From UKL13-2 sp043768625 (GTDB lineage Bacteria > Pseudomonadota > Gammaproteobacteria > Burkholderiales > Usitatibacteraceae): a stretch of DNA of 18,949 nucleotides. The DNA lies in the NCBI GenBank assembly GCA_043768625.1, contig JAYVKG010000299.1, forward strand, positions 1-18,949, read 5' to 3'. Below, piece after piece: positions 1-7,160 of this stretch. The notes below the pieces were generated by a model. The model was not told where the DNA came from. It saw only the letters and a program-made list of their open reading frames with translations, and searched no databases. Each line of letters begins with the position of its first letter. Position 1 is the stretch's first letter. A program made the position numbers and the translations under genes.

Positions 1-284
1 CAGGCCGGCGTCTGCTCACACAAAGCCGTCCGGGCGTATTGGCAACGGATCTGGCCGCATGCCGCGCTTTCGACATGGATGATGCGGCAATGGCAGCCAT
101 CAAGGTGCCAGTGTTGATCATGGCCGGAGCTAGCGACCAGTTAACCCCGCCCATCGCCGCTGAGTTGCTCTCCACACGACTCGGCGATGCGAGCATGAAG
201 ACGCTGGATGGTGTGGGTCATTCGATGATGCAGGAAGCACCAGGCGAGGTAATCGACACGTTAAAAAAATTCTTGAAGCCATGA
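1..284 (+). CDS. Alpha/beta hydrolase, C-terminal fragment (5' end outside window)
   Basis: The reading frame is open from base 3 to the TGA at 282-284, so this is the last ~93 residues of a longer gene. It reads as the end of an alpha/beta-hydrolase fold. A hydrophobic beta strand (VPVLIMAG) leads into GASDQLTPP, whose Asp sits where the catalytic acid is expected. The segment GVGHSMMQEAP near the end supplies the catalytic His of the Ser-Asp-His triad. The nucleophile elbow (GxSxG) must lie upstream, outside the window, so substrate class cannot be judged: esterase, C-C hydrolase and haloperoxidase-like members all end this way. A TTG at 39 could serve as a start, but the hydrolase-like sequence continues upstream of it (SRPGVLATDLAAC), which argues for truncation by the window edge. 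Family is fairly certain, function is not. Confidence 0.75.
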   Translation, partial: GRRLLTQSRPGVLATDLAACRAFDMDDAAMAAIKVPVLIMAGASDQLTPPIAAELLSTRLGDASMKTLDGVGHSMMQEAPGEVIDTLKKFLKP

Positions 285-599
285 AACGAGACGACTTTTT
301 TTGCGCTGTTTCGCTGATAAATAGCGCGCCGCAGCAGTTCTATTACCGGGGTCACCGGTTGCCAACGCACTGAATCGTTGAGGTGCCGACATGCGATCTC
401 GGCAAGCCTCCTGCCAACTTTAAAGCACACTGCGAGCAAATTTATGTCGCGCGGTCTGCGCGCCGCTACGCTGGCGATGCGTTGGTCGCCTGAAAATTAG
501 GCCCGCGTGCGGTGTCGCATTATTGCCATTTATCGGGCATTGCAGAATTTAAGTGTGACTTCCATGCAATTTACAGCGGTGCGGGATATAAATTGCGAA
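285..599. other. Convergent intergenic gap, no gene seen
   Basis: These 315 bases separate the hydrolase (+) from the ABC transporter (-), which converge on them. I found no convincing gene. A 73-codon frame on the minus strand (218-439) overlaps the hydrolase end and resembles no family I know. A run of seven T at 296-302 follows the hydrolase stop but has no GC-rich hairpin in front of it, so it is not a standard intrinsic terminator. A short inverted repeat (ACCGG/CCGGT with a 5-base loop, around 342-356) is too weak to name. Transcription termination here may be Rho-dependent. Confidence 0.6.
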
Positions 600-2420
600 C
601 TAAGCTGACTTAGCCTCCTCCTGCTGCTGCAAGCGCCACATCTCGGCAAATTTGCCATTGTGCTCAATCAACTCGCGGAAATTACCGCGCTCTACAATCC
701 TGCCCTGGTCCATGACCAGAATCTGATTGGCATCGATGATGGTGGAGAGCCGGTGGGCAATGACCAAAGTCGTGCGATTTTTGGCGATGTCTCGCAACTC
801 CGCCTGAATGGATTTTTCCGTGGCGGAATCCAGCGCCGACGTGGCTTCATCAAAAATCATGATTGCTGGATTCTTCAGCAGCGTCCGCGCGATGGCGACA
901 CGCTGCTTTTCACCGCCTGAAAGTTTAAGTCCGCGCTCGCCAACCATCGCCTGCCATTTATCCGGCAGCCGTTCAATAAATCCACTTACATGCGCACGTC
1001 TTGCCGCGTCTTCAATTTCCATTGCCGAGGCACCAGGCCGTCCATAGCCGATGTTGTAGCGGATCGTATCGTTAAACAGCACTGTGTCTTGCGGCACAAT
1101 GCCGAGACTCGCCCGCACGCTCGATTGCGTGACATCGCGAATGTCCTGGCCGTCGATGCTGATACTGCCGCTATTGATGTCGTAAAACCGGAACAGCAAT
1201 CTCGACAGAGTCGATTTGCCCGCACCGCTGGAGCCCACCACCGCCACGGTGTGCCCGGCGGGCACCTCGAAACTTACATCGAACAGAATTTGACGCTTGC
1301 TGTCATAGCCGAAATTAACATGGTCAAATTTGATCTTGGCTGCTTGAATTGCCAGCGGCTTTGCCTCTGACTTGTCGGCGATTTCGCGATTTTCTGCGAG
1401 CAAGCGAAACATCTTCTCCATGTCGGTCAACGCCTGTTTGATCTCGCGATACATGGTGCCGAGAAAATTTAGCGGGATATATAGTTGTATCAATAGCGCA
1501 TTGACCATCACTAAATCACCCAGCGTGAGCTGGCCCTGCACCACGCCATCGGACGCACGCCACATCAGCAGCGTGACAGCGCTGGCAATGACGCAGCTTT
1601 GCGCAACGTTCAACAGCCCTAGCGACGTTTCGCTCTTGGTCGCGGCCGTCTCGTAGCTTTGCAGGTTGTTGTCATAGCGTCCAGCCTCGTATTCCTCGTT
1701 ACCGAAATATTTGACAGTTTCGTAATTAAGCAAGGAATCTATCGCTTTGGTGTTAGCTTTCGAATCCATTTCATTCATCTGGCGCCGATGCGTGGTCCGC
1801 CACTCGGTAATGCTGATGGTGGCAACGATATAAAAGAAAATTGCTGACAGGGTAATCACGACAAACCAAATGTCGAACTTGCGTGCCAGCAAAATCGTCA
1901 CCAGTGTGATTTCCAGGATGATGGGAATGACCGAGAACAACATGAACGACATCAGGGTTGAAATACCGCGCGAGCCACGTTCAATATCCCTGGTCACGCC
2001 GCCGGTCTGTCGATCCAGATGAAATCGTAGCGACAACGCGTGCAGGTGACGGAACACAGAAAGCGCCACCTTCCGCACGGCGCGCTGGGTCACTTTCACA
2101 AACACGATATCGCGCAGTTCGCCGAACAAAGTAGAGGACAGGCGCAGCAGCCCGTATCCCACCAATAACGCGAACGGCACCACCAAAACGGCTTTCGACT
2201 TATCCAGCGAGTCGACGATTTCTTTTAACAGTAACGGCACGCCAATGTTGGCGATTTTGGCAGTAATCAGGAAGGTGAGCGCCAAGCCGACACGCCAGCG
2301 AAAATCCCATAGATAGGGCAACAGCGAGCGGATAACATGCCAGTCGCTTTTGGTCGGCACAGAGTTGGCGGCGGCCGTATTTACAGCGGGGGGAATGATG
2401 GTGTGATGAGGGGAAGACAT
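600..2420 (-). CDS. Atm1/HMT1-type ABC half-transporter (permease fused to ATPase)
   Basis: This is a 606-residue inner-membrane exporter half-molecule that should work as a homodimer. An N-terminal six-helix ABC exporter domain spans roughly residues 30-330. It contains the run FHLDRQTGGVTRDIERG at about 133-150, a hallmark of the Atm1/HMT1/PglK branch, where basic residues in this region contact glutathione. The C-terminal ATPase has Walker A GSSGAGKS (~397-404), signature LSGGEKQR (~500), Walker B IMIFDEATSALD (~516-527) and the H-loop IAHRLS (~556). Known relatives export glutathione persulfide or glutathione-metal conjugates and support Fe-S or heavy-metal homeostasis; the exact cargo here is inference. 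The gene stands alone. Its ATG at 2420 has no clear Shine-Dalgarno sequence, and 162 non-coding bases precede it. Length is normal for the family. Confidence 0.9.
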   Translation of the reverse strand: MSSPHHTIIPPAVNTAAANSVPTKSDWHVIRSLLPYLWDFRWRVGLALTFLITAKIANIGVPLLLKEIVDSLDKSKAVLVVPFALLVGYGLLRLSSTLFGELRDIVFVKVTQRAVRKVALSVFRHLHALSLRFHLDRQTGGVTRDIERGSRGISTLMSFMLFSVIPIILEITLVTILLARKFDIWFVVITLSAIFFYIVATISITEWRTTHRRQMNEMDSKANTKAIDSLLNYETVKYFGNEEYEAGRYDNNLQSYETAATKSETSLGLLNVAQSCVIASAVTLLMWRASDGVVQGQLTLGDLVMVNALLIQLYIPLNFLGTMYREIKQALTDMEKMFRLLAENREIADKSEAKPLAIQAAKIKFDHVNFGYDSKRQILFDVSFEVPAGHTVAVVGSSGAGKSTLSRLLFRFYDINSGSISIDGQDIRDVTQSSVRASLGIVPQDTVLFNDTIRYNIGYGRPGASAMEIEDAARRAHVSGFIERLPDKWQAMVGERGLKLSGGEKQRVAIARTLLKNPAIMIFDEATSALDSATEKSIQAELRDIAKNRTTLVIAHRLSTIIDANQILVMDQGRIVERGNFRELIEHNGKFAEMWRLQQQEEAKSA

Positions 2421-2582
2421 GTGGAAAACAATCAGTAATGAGCGGACGGCACGACTAGAGAAGATTCTACGCTGCCCGTCATGGCCGTCCCGTTATGTGG
2501 GTATTTTGATGACACGAGCGGCGGCGCGTGATGCGCGACGGCTACGCATTGCCACTATAACAATCGCACCAGCGGCGCCGGT

Positions 2583-3086
2583 CTACTGCAGGCGTTTTAC
2601 CCTGGGCGATACATTGGTACCCTGAATTTCAAGATAAAACGCGCCGAGCGCGCCGCGCCGAATCCTCACCTTCGGATCGTCAATATAGTGCGCGCGCGCG
2701 CTGTCGTCGCTGACCTGCCAGACCTGACCGTTGGCAAGCCGAAATGTAGACTTTGCCGACCAGCCCTCGAACTTGCCGGGGATCGTGGTTTCGATTGCGT
2801 CAAGCACCCCATTGTTTGCTGTGCGACCTTCCAGGCCAAACTGCTGTTGCGCACGTTGCGGCGCTGATTGCTCCACCGACAGTTGTGCACGCGGTGCCGG
2901 CAGTGTACTTGTCTGGCCCGCATTGATCCCGGCCGAAGACGGGCCACTACCACGTGCGGCCGCGGCCAACGCGTCATAGCATGCCAGGCGCGCGGTTGCA
3001 TCGGCGATGGCGCGGCAATGCAAAAGACCCCCATCATCGGCCAACACCAACCCTGATACGAGCGCTGACAGTACGAAAATTTTCAT
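2583..3086 (-). CDS. Small exported protein with CxnRLxCYD motif, function unknown
   Basis: This gene encodes 167 residues. It starts MKIFVLSALVSGLVLA, a short signal peptide followed by DDGGLLHC, so the product is probably periplasmic. After it comes the pattern C-x(8)-ARLACYDALA, a two-cysteine motif common at the N-terminus of small periplasmic proteins of beta- and gammaproteobacteria, including VasI-type proteins of type VI secretion loci. A low-complexity Ser/Ala/Gln linker leads to a C-terminal beta-rich domain containing FEGWSAKSTFRLANGQVWQ. I recognise the architecture but know no established function, and no type VI genes are nearby. I chose the ATG at 3086 over a TTG at 3104 because only the ATG gives a clean signal peptide and GCGGGT lies at a workable distance upstream. 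Confidence 0.75.
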   Translation of the reverse strand: MKIFVLSALVSGLVLADDGGLLHCRAIADATARLACYDALAAAARGSGPSSAGINAGQTSTLPAPRAQLSVEQSAPQRAQQQFGLEGRTANNGVLDAIETTIPGKFEGWSAKSTFRLANGQVWQVSDDSARAHYIDDPKVRIRRGALGAFYLEIQGTNVSPRVKRLQ

Positions 3087-3120
3087 GTTTTTACCCGCAG
3101 ACAATTAAGATACAACGGTG

Positions 3121-3150
3121 ACAATACGTGATGGAACGCGTTTTCCACAA
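3121..3150 (-). promoter_or_regulatory. Candidate sigma70 promoter for the small exported protein
   Basis: On the minus strand TTGTGG (3150-3145) and TATTGT (3126-3121) are separated by 18 bases. This would put transcription start about 28 bases before the ATG at 3086. The match is moderate (TTG of the -35 box, four of six in the -10 box), and promoters of this quality occur by chance. Confidence 0.25.
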
Positions 3151-3303
3151 TCTGGCCGACAAATTCACGCCGATTGGCAATCCGTTTGGCGGCGACGCTA
3201 AGTCCGAGTTGCCGCGTGCTGCCGGCAGATTGCCGTGACCCGACGTAGCGGCGCCAATCGAGGACTTCATTGTACCGGTCAATGCGTTGGCATGACTTTG
3301 CCG

Positions 3304-3342
3304 TGCCATCACATGCGTGACTGCACCGTGCATGTGATGGCA
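3304..3342. repeat. Perfect 13-bp inverted repeat with 13-base spacer
   Basis: TGCCATCACATGC at 3304-3316 is matched exactly by GCATGTGATGGCA at 3330-3342, with a 13-base spacer. It lies about 70 bases beyond the stop of the sensor kinase gene (transcribed leftward) and about 220 bases before the start of the small exported protein. No T-run follows on either strand, so it is not a canonical intrinsic terminator. It could form an mRNA 3'-end hairpin that protects or processes the kinase transcript, or be a DNA operator. The repeat itself is directly visible; its role is open. Confidence 0.85.
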
Positions 3343-3410
3343 GATCACTGGCGCGGCAGCTCGCCGCTGGCGGGGGTTGTGACAACGCAGTCGCGCGCTG
3401 GTCTCGCCAG

Positions 3411-5258
3411 TCACGCGATCTTGGCCAGGGGCAAATACAGATTCACGCAGGTACCGCCGCCCTTGAGCTGAAGGAATTCCACGCTCCCGTGCAGCTTGGC
3501 AGCGCGATTTTTCATATTGTCCAGGCCGCGCCCGGAGGGTTTGCTACTGTCGAGGCCCAGGCCGTCGTCCGTCACGCGTACAAACACCCTCGCGTTGGCG
3601 TAATCCACGCCGGTGGACAGCGTGATGCGCTTGGCATGCGCGTGTTTCAGGGTATTGGTAAACGCCTCCTGGACAATCCGCAACACACTGCGCACGTTCC
3701 CGGGATCCAGGTAAGCCAAGGGAGGCAGATCGCTCACCGCCCACTCCAGCAAAATACCCGCCGCCTGCAACCGCGGCTCCAGACGGTAACGCAGATTTCC
3801 AAGCACCACCAACAAATCGCTTTCCACCGGCTCCAGAGAATCGATGGTGATTTTCAGCTCGTCGATACAATCCGCCAGTACCTCCTGCATGTCGTGTTGC
3901 GAAAGCGAGCCCAGGCGCGTCAGCGCCAGCGTGGACATCAGGTGCGAGCCAATGCCGTCGTGCATGTCACGCATCAGGCGTTGCCGTTCCTCAGCAGTGG
4001 TGCGCTGCTGGTCGAGTACCCGAAGCCGCTCGTAGCTGTGGGCCAGTTCGCGCTCACGCTCGCGTACCCGTGAGGCAAGTTCAGTGTTGAGCATTTCGTG
4101 TTGCTCCAATATCCCGACGAAGCGCCGTATCAACAGGATTGCCACCGCGAGCAAAAGCAGCGGTGCGCCGAGCGGCAAAGTGTAGAGCGTGTCAAATTCC
4201 AGTCGCTCCTCGTAGTTGATCAAATCGTGAATGGCCAGGGCGAAATTGATCACGATGGCCGCGAGCAGCGTGAGATTTTCCAGCTTCGGCACGCGAATAA
4301 GCGCGCGACCGAGGACGAACAACATGGTCAGTGAAACCAGTGTGTTGATGATGAATATCATCGCCACGACATCGGCACTGGAAGACCACGCCAATATTAC
4401 AGTCGACACAATGGCAAAGATTGCCGTGAATTGTTCGAAGCGTGGTGAGGTACGCCCGCAAAAGCGCAATACAAAATAAGTCTGCGTTGCCATCATCCAT
4501 GAAATCGATGGTGCGGCGATGACCCATCCCCAGGAATCGATGTCGCGGGCGAATGTGTGCCACAGCCTGGCGATTGTCGCCAGGCATAGCAGTGCGAAAA
4601 ATCCGAAAACGGTTTCCTGTCTCCTGCTTGCCCAAAGCGCAATCGATAACATCATCGTCAGGGCCAGCAACGCGGCAATAAATTTTGGCGCAGTGGATTG
4701 GAACAGGATGCGCTGGTCGTAGCGCGCCCGCAGTACGGCCTCTTCGCCGATATGGACGCGCGACAGTCCCGCCCGTGCCATGCCGTCGGGGTGCAACCGG
4801 ATCAGAATTTCGTTGCGTCCGGCGTTGAGCATACGCGGCGGCACCACAAAAAGTTGTGCCAAATTCCAGCTCATTTCGCGGCTCGCCAAATTGCCGCTGA
4901 CGCCGAGTAGTACGCCATTGACGTGCAATGCGATGTTGTTGGTAATGCGCGGAATATAGATCGCTTGCGGATTCTCAGGCGCGCTGGCAAGTTCAAAATG
5001 CAAGCGATACCAACCCAGTTTGTAGAGGTCGCGCGGCACTTTACGCCAGCTATCCGGTAGTGTGACGTTCTGCCAGACGGCATCGGCGGCGGGGGGCTGC
5101 ATTTCGCCGGTTAGCGCAAATTCGGCCTGGTCCAGTTCAAGATAAACGTTTGAGGGTGCCAGCGCAGGTGTCCGGGTTTGACTGTGCACAAGGCCCGCCG
5201 TTGCCATCACGCTTGCGAGCAATATCCACGCGCACCGGCGGCGCAAAGAAATCAACAC
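3411..5258 (-). CDS. Sensor histidine kinase, NarL-type, with 7TMR-DISM-like sensor module
   Basis: The protein has about 615 residues and is probably inner-membrane. A signal-like segment (RRRCAWILLASVMATAGLVHSQ) precedes a ~170-residue extracytoplasmic beta-sandwich region containing LPDSW and LGWYRLHF, as in sugar-binding-like DISM domains. About seven hydrophobic helices follow (roughly 185-390), then a coiled-coil stretch and the HisKA_3 dimerisation helix. That helix has MRDMHDGIGSHL with phospho-acceptor H433. The HATPase domain follows with QEAFTNTLKHAHA (N box, ~530), DDGLGLD (~565) and GRGLDNMKNRAAKLHG (~576). The frame extends back to an ATG at 5351, but that overlaps the regulator gene by 92 bases and lacks a Shine-Dalgarno sequence. 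I prefer GTG 5258 just after the regulator stop; TTG 5255 or 5246 are possible. The DISM module suggests a soluble or carbohydrate-like ligand, not identifiable here. Confidence 0.88.
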   Translation of the reverse strand: MLISLRRRCAWILLASVMATAGLVHSQTRTPALAPSNVYLELDQAEFALTGEMQPPAADAVWQNVTLPDSWRKVPRDLYKLGWYRLHFELASAPENPQAIYIPRITNNIALHVNGVLLGVSGNLASREMSWNLAQLFVVPPRMLNAGRNEILIRLHPDGMARAGLSRVHIGEEAVLRARYDQRILFQSTAPKFIAALLALTMMLSIALWASRRQETVFGFFALLCLATIARLWHTFARDIDSWGWVIAAPSISWMMATQTYFVLRFCGRTSPRFEQFTAIFAIVSTVILAWSSSADVVAMIFIINTLVSLTMLFVLGRALIRVPKLENLTLLAAIVINFALAIHDLINYEERLEFDTLYTLPLGAPLLLLAVAILLIRRFVGILEQHEMLNTELASRVRERERELAHSYERLRVLDQQRTTAEERQRLMRDMHDGIGSHLMSTLALTRLGSLSQHDMQEVLADCIDELKITIDSLEPVESDLLVVLGNLRYRLEPRLQAAGILLEWAVSDLPPLAYLDPGNVRSVLRIVQEAFTNTLKHAHAKRITLSTGVDYANARVFVRVTDDGLGLDSSKPSGRGLDNMKNRAAKLHGSVEFLQLKGGGTCVNLYLPLAKIA

Positions 5259-5259
5259 C

Positions 5260-5931
5260 CTAAAGCGTGCGGATAAGACCCATGCGGTTCGCTTCAAATA
5301 CGGCCTCGCCGCGCGAATGCACCGCAAGCTTCCGATAGATTTTCTTGACATGGCTGGTTACGGTGTGCGGCGAAATGCCCATCAGTTTACCCATTTCCGG
5401 ATAATTAAAACCCTTGGAAGCGAGCAATAAAATTTCCCGTTCGCGATCTGATAACGCCACGCTGGACGCCTCGTCGGTGGCTTTATCCACCGCGATGCTG
5501 TCGCCCGGCGTGTCGGCGTGAAAACGCCTCAGCAGCCGACGCGCGATGATCGGGCTGATCGGTGAACCACCATTGATCAATTCACGAATGCCGGAAAGAA
5601 AACTTTCCTCAGATGCATCCTTGAGTAAATAGCCTGCGGCACCGGCCTCAATCGACGCCAACACATGTTCTTCATCACCGAATACCGTTACCACCATGCA
5701 CTCGCATTGTGGCAGCGTCTGACTGGCGTGACGGATCACTTCGATGCCACTGATATCAGGAAGCCCCAAATCGACCAGCAGAATATCTGGCTTTCGCAAA
5801 TCGAGCATTGCCAGGCCCTCGCCCCCGGTGCCTACGCTCGCCACCACCTCAAAGGACGGGTCGTTAGCCAGCATCGCCGCATAACGGGCGCAAAAGGCGG
5901 GGTCATCTTCAACGATCAAAACGCGGGACAT
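5260..5931 (-). CDS. Two-component response regulator, NarL/FixJ (LuxR HTH) family
   Basis: This 223-residue cytoplasmic DNA-binding regulator has an N-terminal receiver domain with the acidic pair D9/D10, phospho-acceptor D54 in LLVDLGLPDISG, switch T82 and K104 in GYLLKDAS. After a variable linker (~135-157) a LuxR-type helix-turn-helix spans about 158-213 (LSDREREILLLASKG ... SPHTVTSHVKKIYRKL). It is the partner of the kinase encoded directly downstream, which begins within a few bases of its TAG stop, so the two are cotranscribed and probably translationally coupled. HPK7 kinases with HisKA_3 are known to pair with regulators of exactly this class. The ATG at 5931 has no recognisable Shine-Dalgarno sequence. 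Its targets are not evident: the neighbouring operons have no shared repeat that I can see. Confidence 0.93.
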   Translation of the reverse strand: MSRVLIVEDDPAFCARYAAMLANDPSFEVVASVGTGGEGLAMLDLRKPDILLVDLGLPDISGIEVIRHASQTLPQCECMVVTVFGDEEHVLASIEAGAAGYLLKDASEESFLSGIRELINGGSPISPIIARRLLRRFHADTPGDSIAVDKATDEASSVALSDREREILLLASKGFNYPEMGKLMGISPHTVTSHVKKIYRKLAVHSRGEAVFEANRMGLIRTL

Positions 5932-6203
5932 GTTGTGGTGTGGCGACGAAAGATTTGGGTTATGCGGGTGAAGAACGATTTTACGCCCTCACCCCATAGG
6001 CTCCGCTATCCCCTGATCGTGGCAAATGAAGGCGAGTGCGCGTTCCGGCAGATGCGCCGCAGAGTACGTAGCAGGCATTCTGTGGTGCATGACATCGGGG
6101 AGCAAATTTTTGTAGCAAACTCTAGCACCCTGGCGGTTGTCAGTTCGAAAGTGCCTGTAATGCCGCGCCAGCGCTGGTGTTACTTTTTAATCGACGCCAC
6201 CGG
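5932..6203. promoter_or_regulatory. Leader region of the two-component operon
   Basis: This 272-base gap precedes the regulator gene and follows the stop of the dehydrogenase gene on the same strand. On the minus strand TAAAAT (5983-5978) is a good -10 match about 40 bases before the regulator ATG, but no acceptable -35 box sits at the right distance, so it may need an activator. Two AGCAAA direct repeats lie around 6101-6120. No hairpin plus T-run marks termination of the upstream operon. Confidence 0.25.
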
Positions 6204-7160
6204 TTAGCCATCGTCAGCGTGAATCTGCGGCAACTCGTCAGCAATCAATTTAAGGCCCGCACGCAACAGGTCATCGTAGCGCCGTCGCTCTGCGGCGGCG
6301 GATTGCTGAGTCCAGCGAAAAAAACCTTCGCCGGTTTTCATGCCAAGTTTCCCCGCGCGGACTTTGTCGCGCAACACCGTGGCAGGAATTGTCGCATTTG
6401 ATAGCGTGGGATACATGGTCGCCGCTGCAGCGGTGTGAACTTCCAGGCCGGCATGATCGCGCTGCAACACCGGGCCTGCCGCAAGAAAGCGAAAACCGAA
6501 GCCGAAGCGCACTGCATTGTCCACGTCCTCCGACGTCGCCACGCCATCGTCAATCATGGCAAATGCTTCGCGTGCGAGCGCATGCTGTAGGCGGTTGGCG
6601 AGAAACCCGGGCAAGTCTTTCTTCACGATGACCGGTACCATGCCGCAGCCGCGCATGAACGTAGCCAGCCTTTCCGCGTGCGCAGGATTGCTGGCGTTGC
6701 CGAGGATGACCTCGACCAGCGGTACCAGGTGTGCAGGCATGAAAAAATGCAATCCCAGCATCCGCGACGCGCTCGCCAAATTGGCCGCGATGGCAGTGAT
6801 GGGGAAACTCGAGCTATTGCTGGTAAGCAGCGTATCGGGCCGGGCGCGCCGCTCCAGTTCAGCAAACAAGACTTGCTTGATGTCGAGACGTTCGGGAATA
6901 CACTCAAGTACCAGATCTACCTTCCCCCAGATCACCGCATCGAGTGATTCGCACGTCGAAAGCCTGCCGAGACGATTCGCGTAACCGAGTTCGGACATGC
7001 CGCGCGCAAAATAATCCGGCAGTAAATTTCGGCGCGCTTCGCTAGATTCCATCACCATCGTCTTGCAACCCGCGCGCGCCAACACCATTGCCACATCGGC
7101 ACCCATGGTGCCGCCGCCAATGACAAGCGCATTTGAACGCGACGGTGAATCAAGCATCAT
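6204..7160 (-). CDS. 3-hydroxyacyl-CoA dehydrogenase-like NAD-dependent oxidoreductase
   Basis: This 318-residue soluble enzyme has the two-domain HAD fold. The N-terminal Rossmann domain opens with the dinucleotide motif GGGTMG (15-20). The catalytic set of the family is present at the expected spacings: S117 in SNSSSF, H138 in LGLHFFMPAH, E150 in LVEVI and N189 in DLPGFLANR. The C-terminal helical domain follows. Members of this compact single-function class oxidise beta-hydroxy substrates; besides hydroxyacyl-CoA, they include L-gulonate 3-dehydrogenase (lambda-crystallin) and L-carnitine dehydrogenase. Being translationally coupled to a sugar-acid-type dehydratase, a free hydroxy acid is at least as likely a substrate as a CoA ester (inference). 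The frame extends upstream to 7223 inside the dehydratase gene, but homology starts at the ATGATG pair (7160/7157), which overlaps the dehydratase stop by 11 bases. Confidence 0.88.
   Translation of the reverse strand: MMLDSPSRSNALVIGGGTMGADVAMVLARAGCKTMVMESSEARRNLLPDYFARGMSELGYANRLGRLSTCESLDAVIWGKVDLVLECIPERLDIKQVLFAELERRARPDTLLTSNSSSFPITAIAANLASASRMLGLHFFMPAHLVPLVEVILGNASNPAHAERLATFMRGCGMVPVIVKKDLPGFLANRLQHALAREAFAMIDDGVATSEDVDNAVRFGFGFRFLAAGPVLQRDHAGLEVHTAAAATMYPTLSNATIPATVLRDKVRAGKLGMKTGEGFFRWTQQSAAAERRRYDDLLRAGLKLIADELPQIHADDG

Larger units (their letters stand above)
3087..3410. other. Non-coding gap between sensor kinase and small exported gene
   Basis: This 324-base stretch is bordered by two minus-strand genes. 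Several frames of 78-107 codons cross it, but they lack ribosome binding sites, overlap one another on both strands, and have compositions unlike real proteins, so I do not call them genes. It holds a perfect inverted repeat (3304-3342) and a weak candidate promoter for the small exported protein (3121-3150); both are listed separately. Confidence 0.6.

Noticed and set aside
296..302. Run of seven T after the hydrolase stop, considered as an intrinsic terminator
   Set aside because: No GC-rich hairpin precedes it on the plus strand; the nearby GCGCT/AGCGC pair comes after it.
218..439. 73-codon frame on the minus strand across the hydrolase end and the following gap
   Set aside because: It overlaps the hydrolase coding end in antisense, has no Shine-Dalgarno and no recognisable domain.
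600..613. CTAAG/CTTAG inverted repeat with a 4-base loop at the ABC transporter stop
   Set aside because: Only five AT-containing pairs, no T-run; expected by chance and partly coding.
3091..3414. Overlapping frames of about 78-107 codons on both strands between the kinase and the small exported gene
   Set aside because: They overlap each other and the perfect inverted repeat, are rich in His/Cys/Arg as shadow frames often are, and lack start signals.
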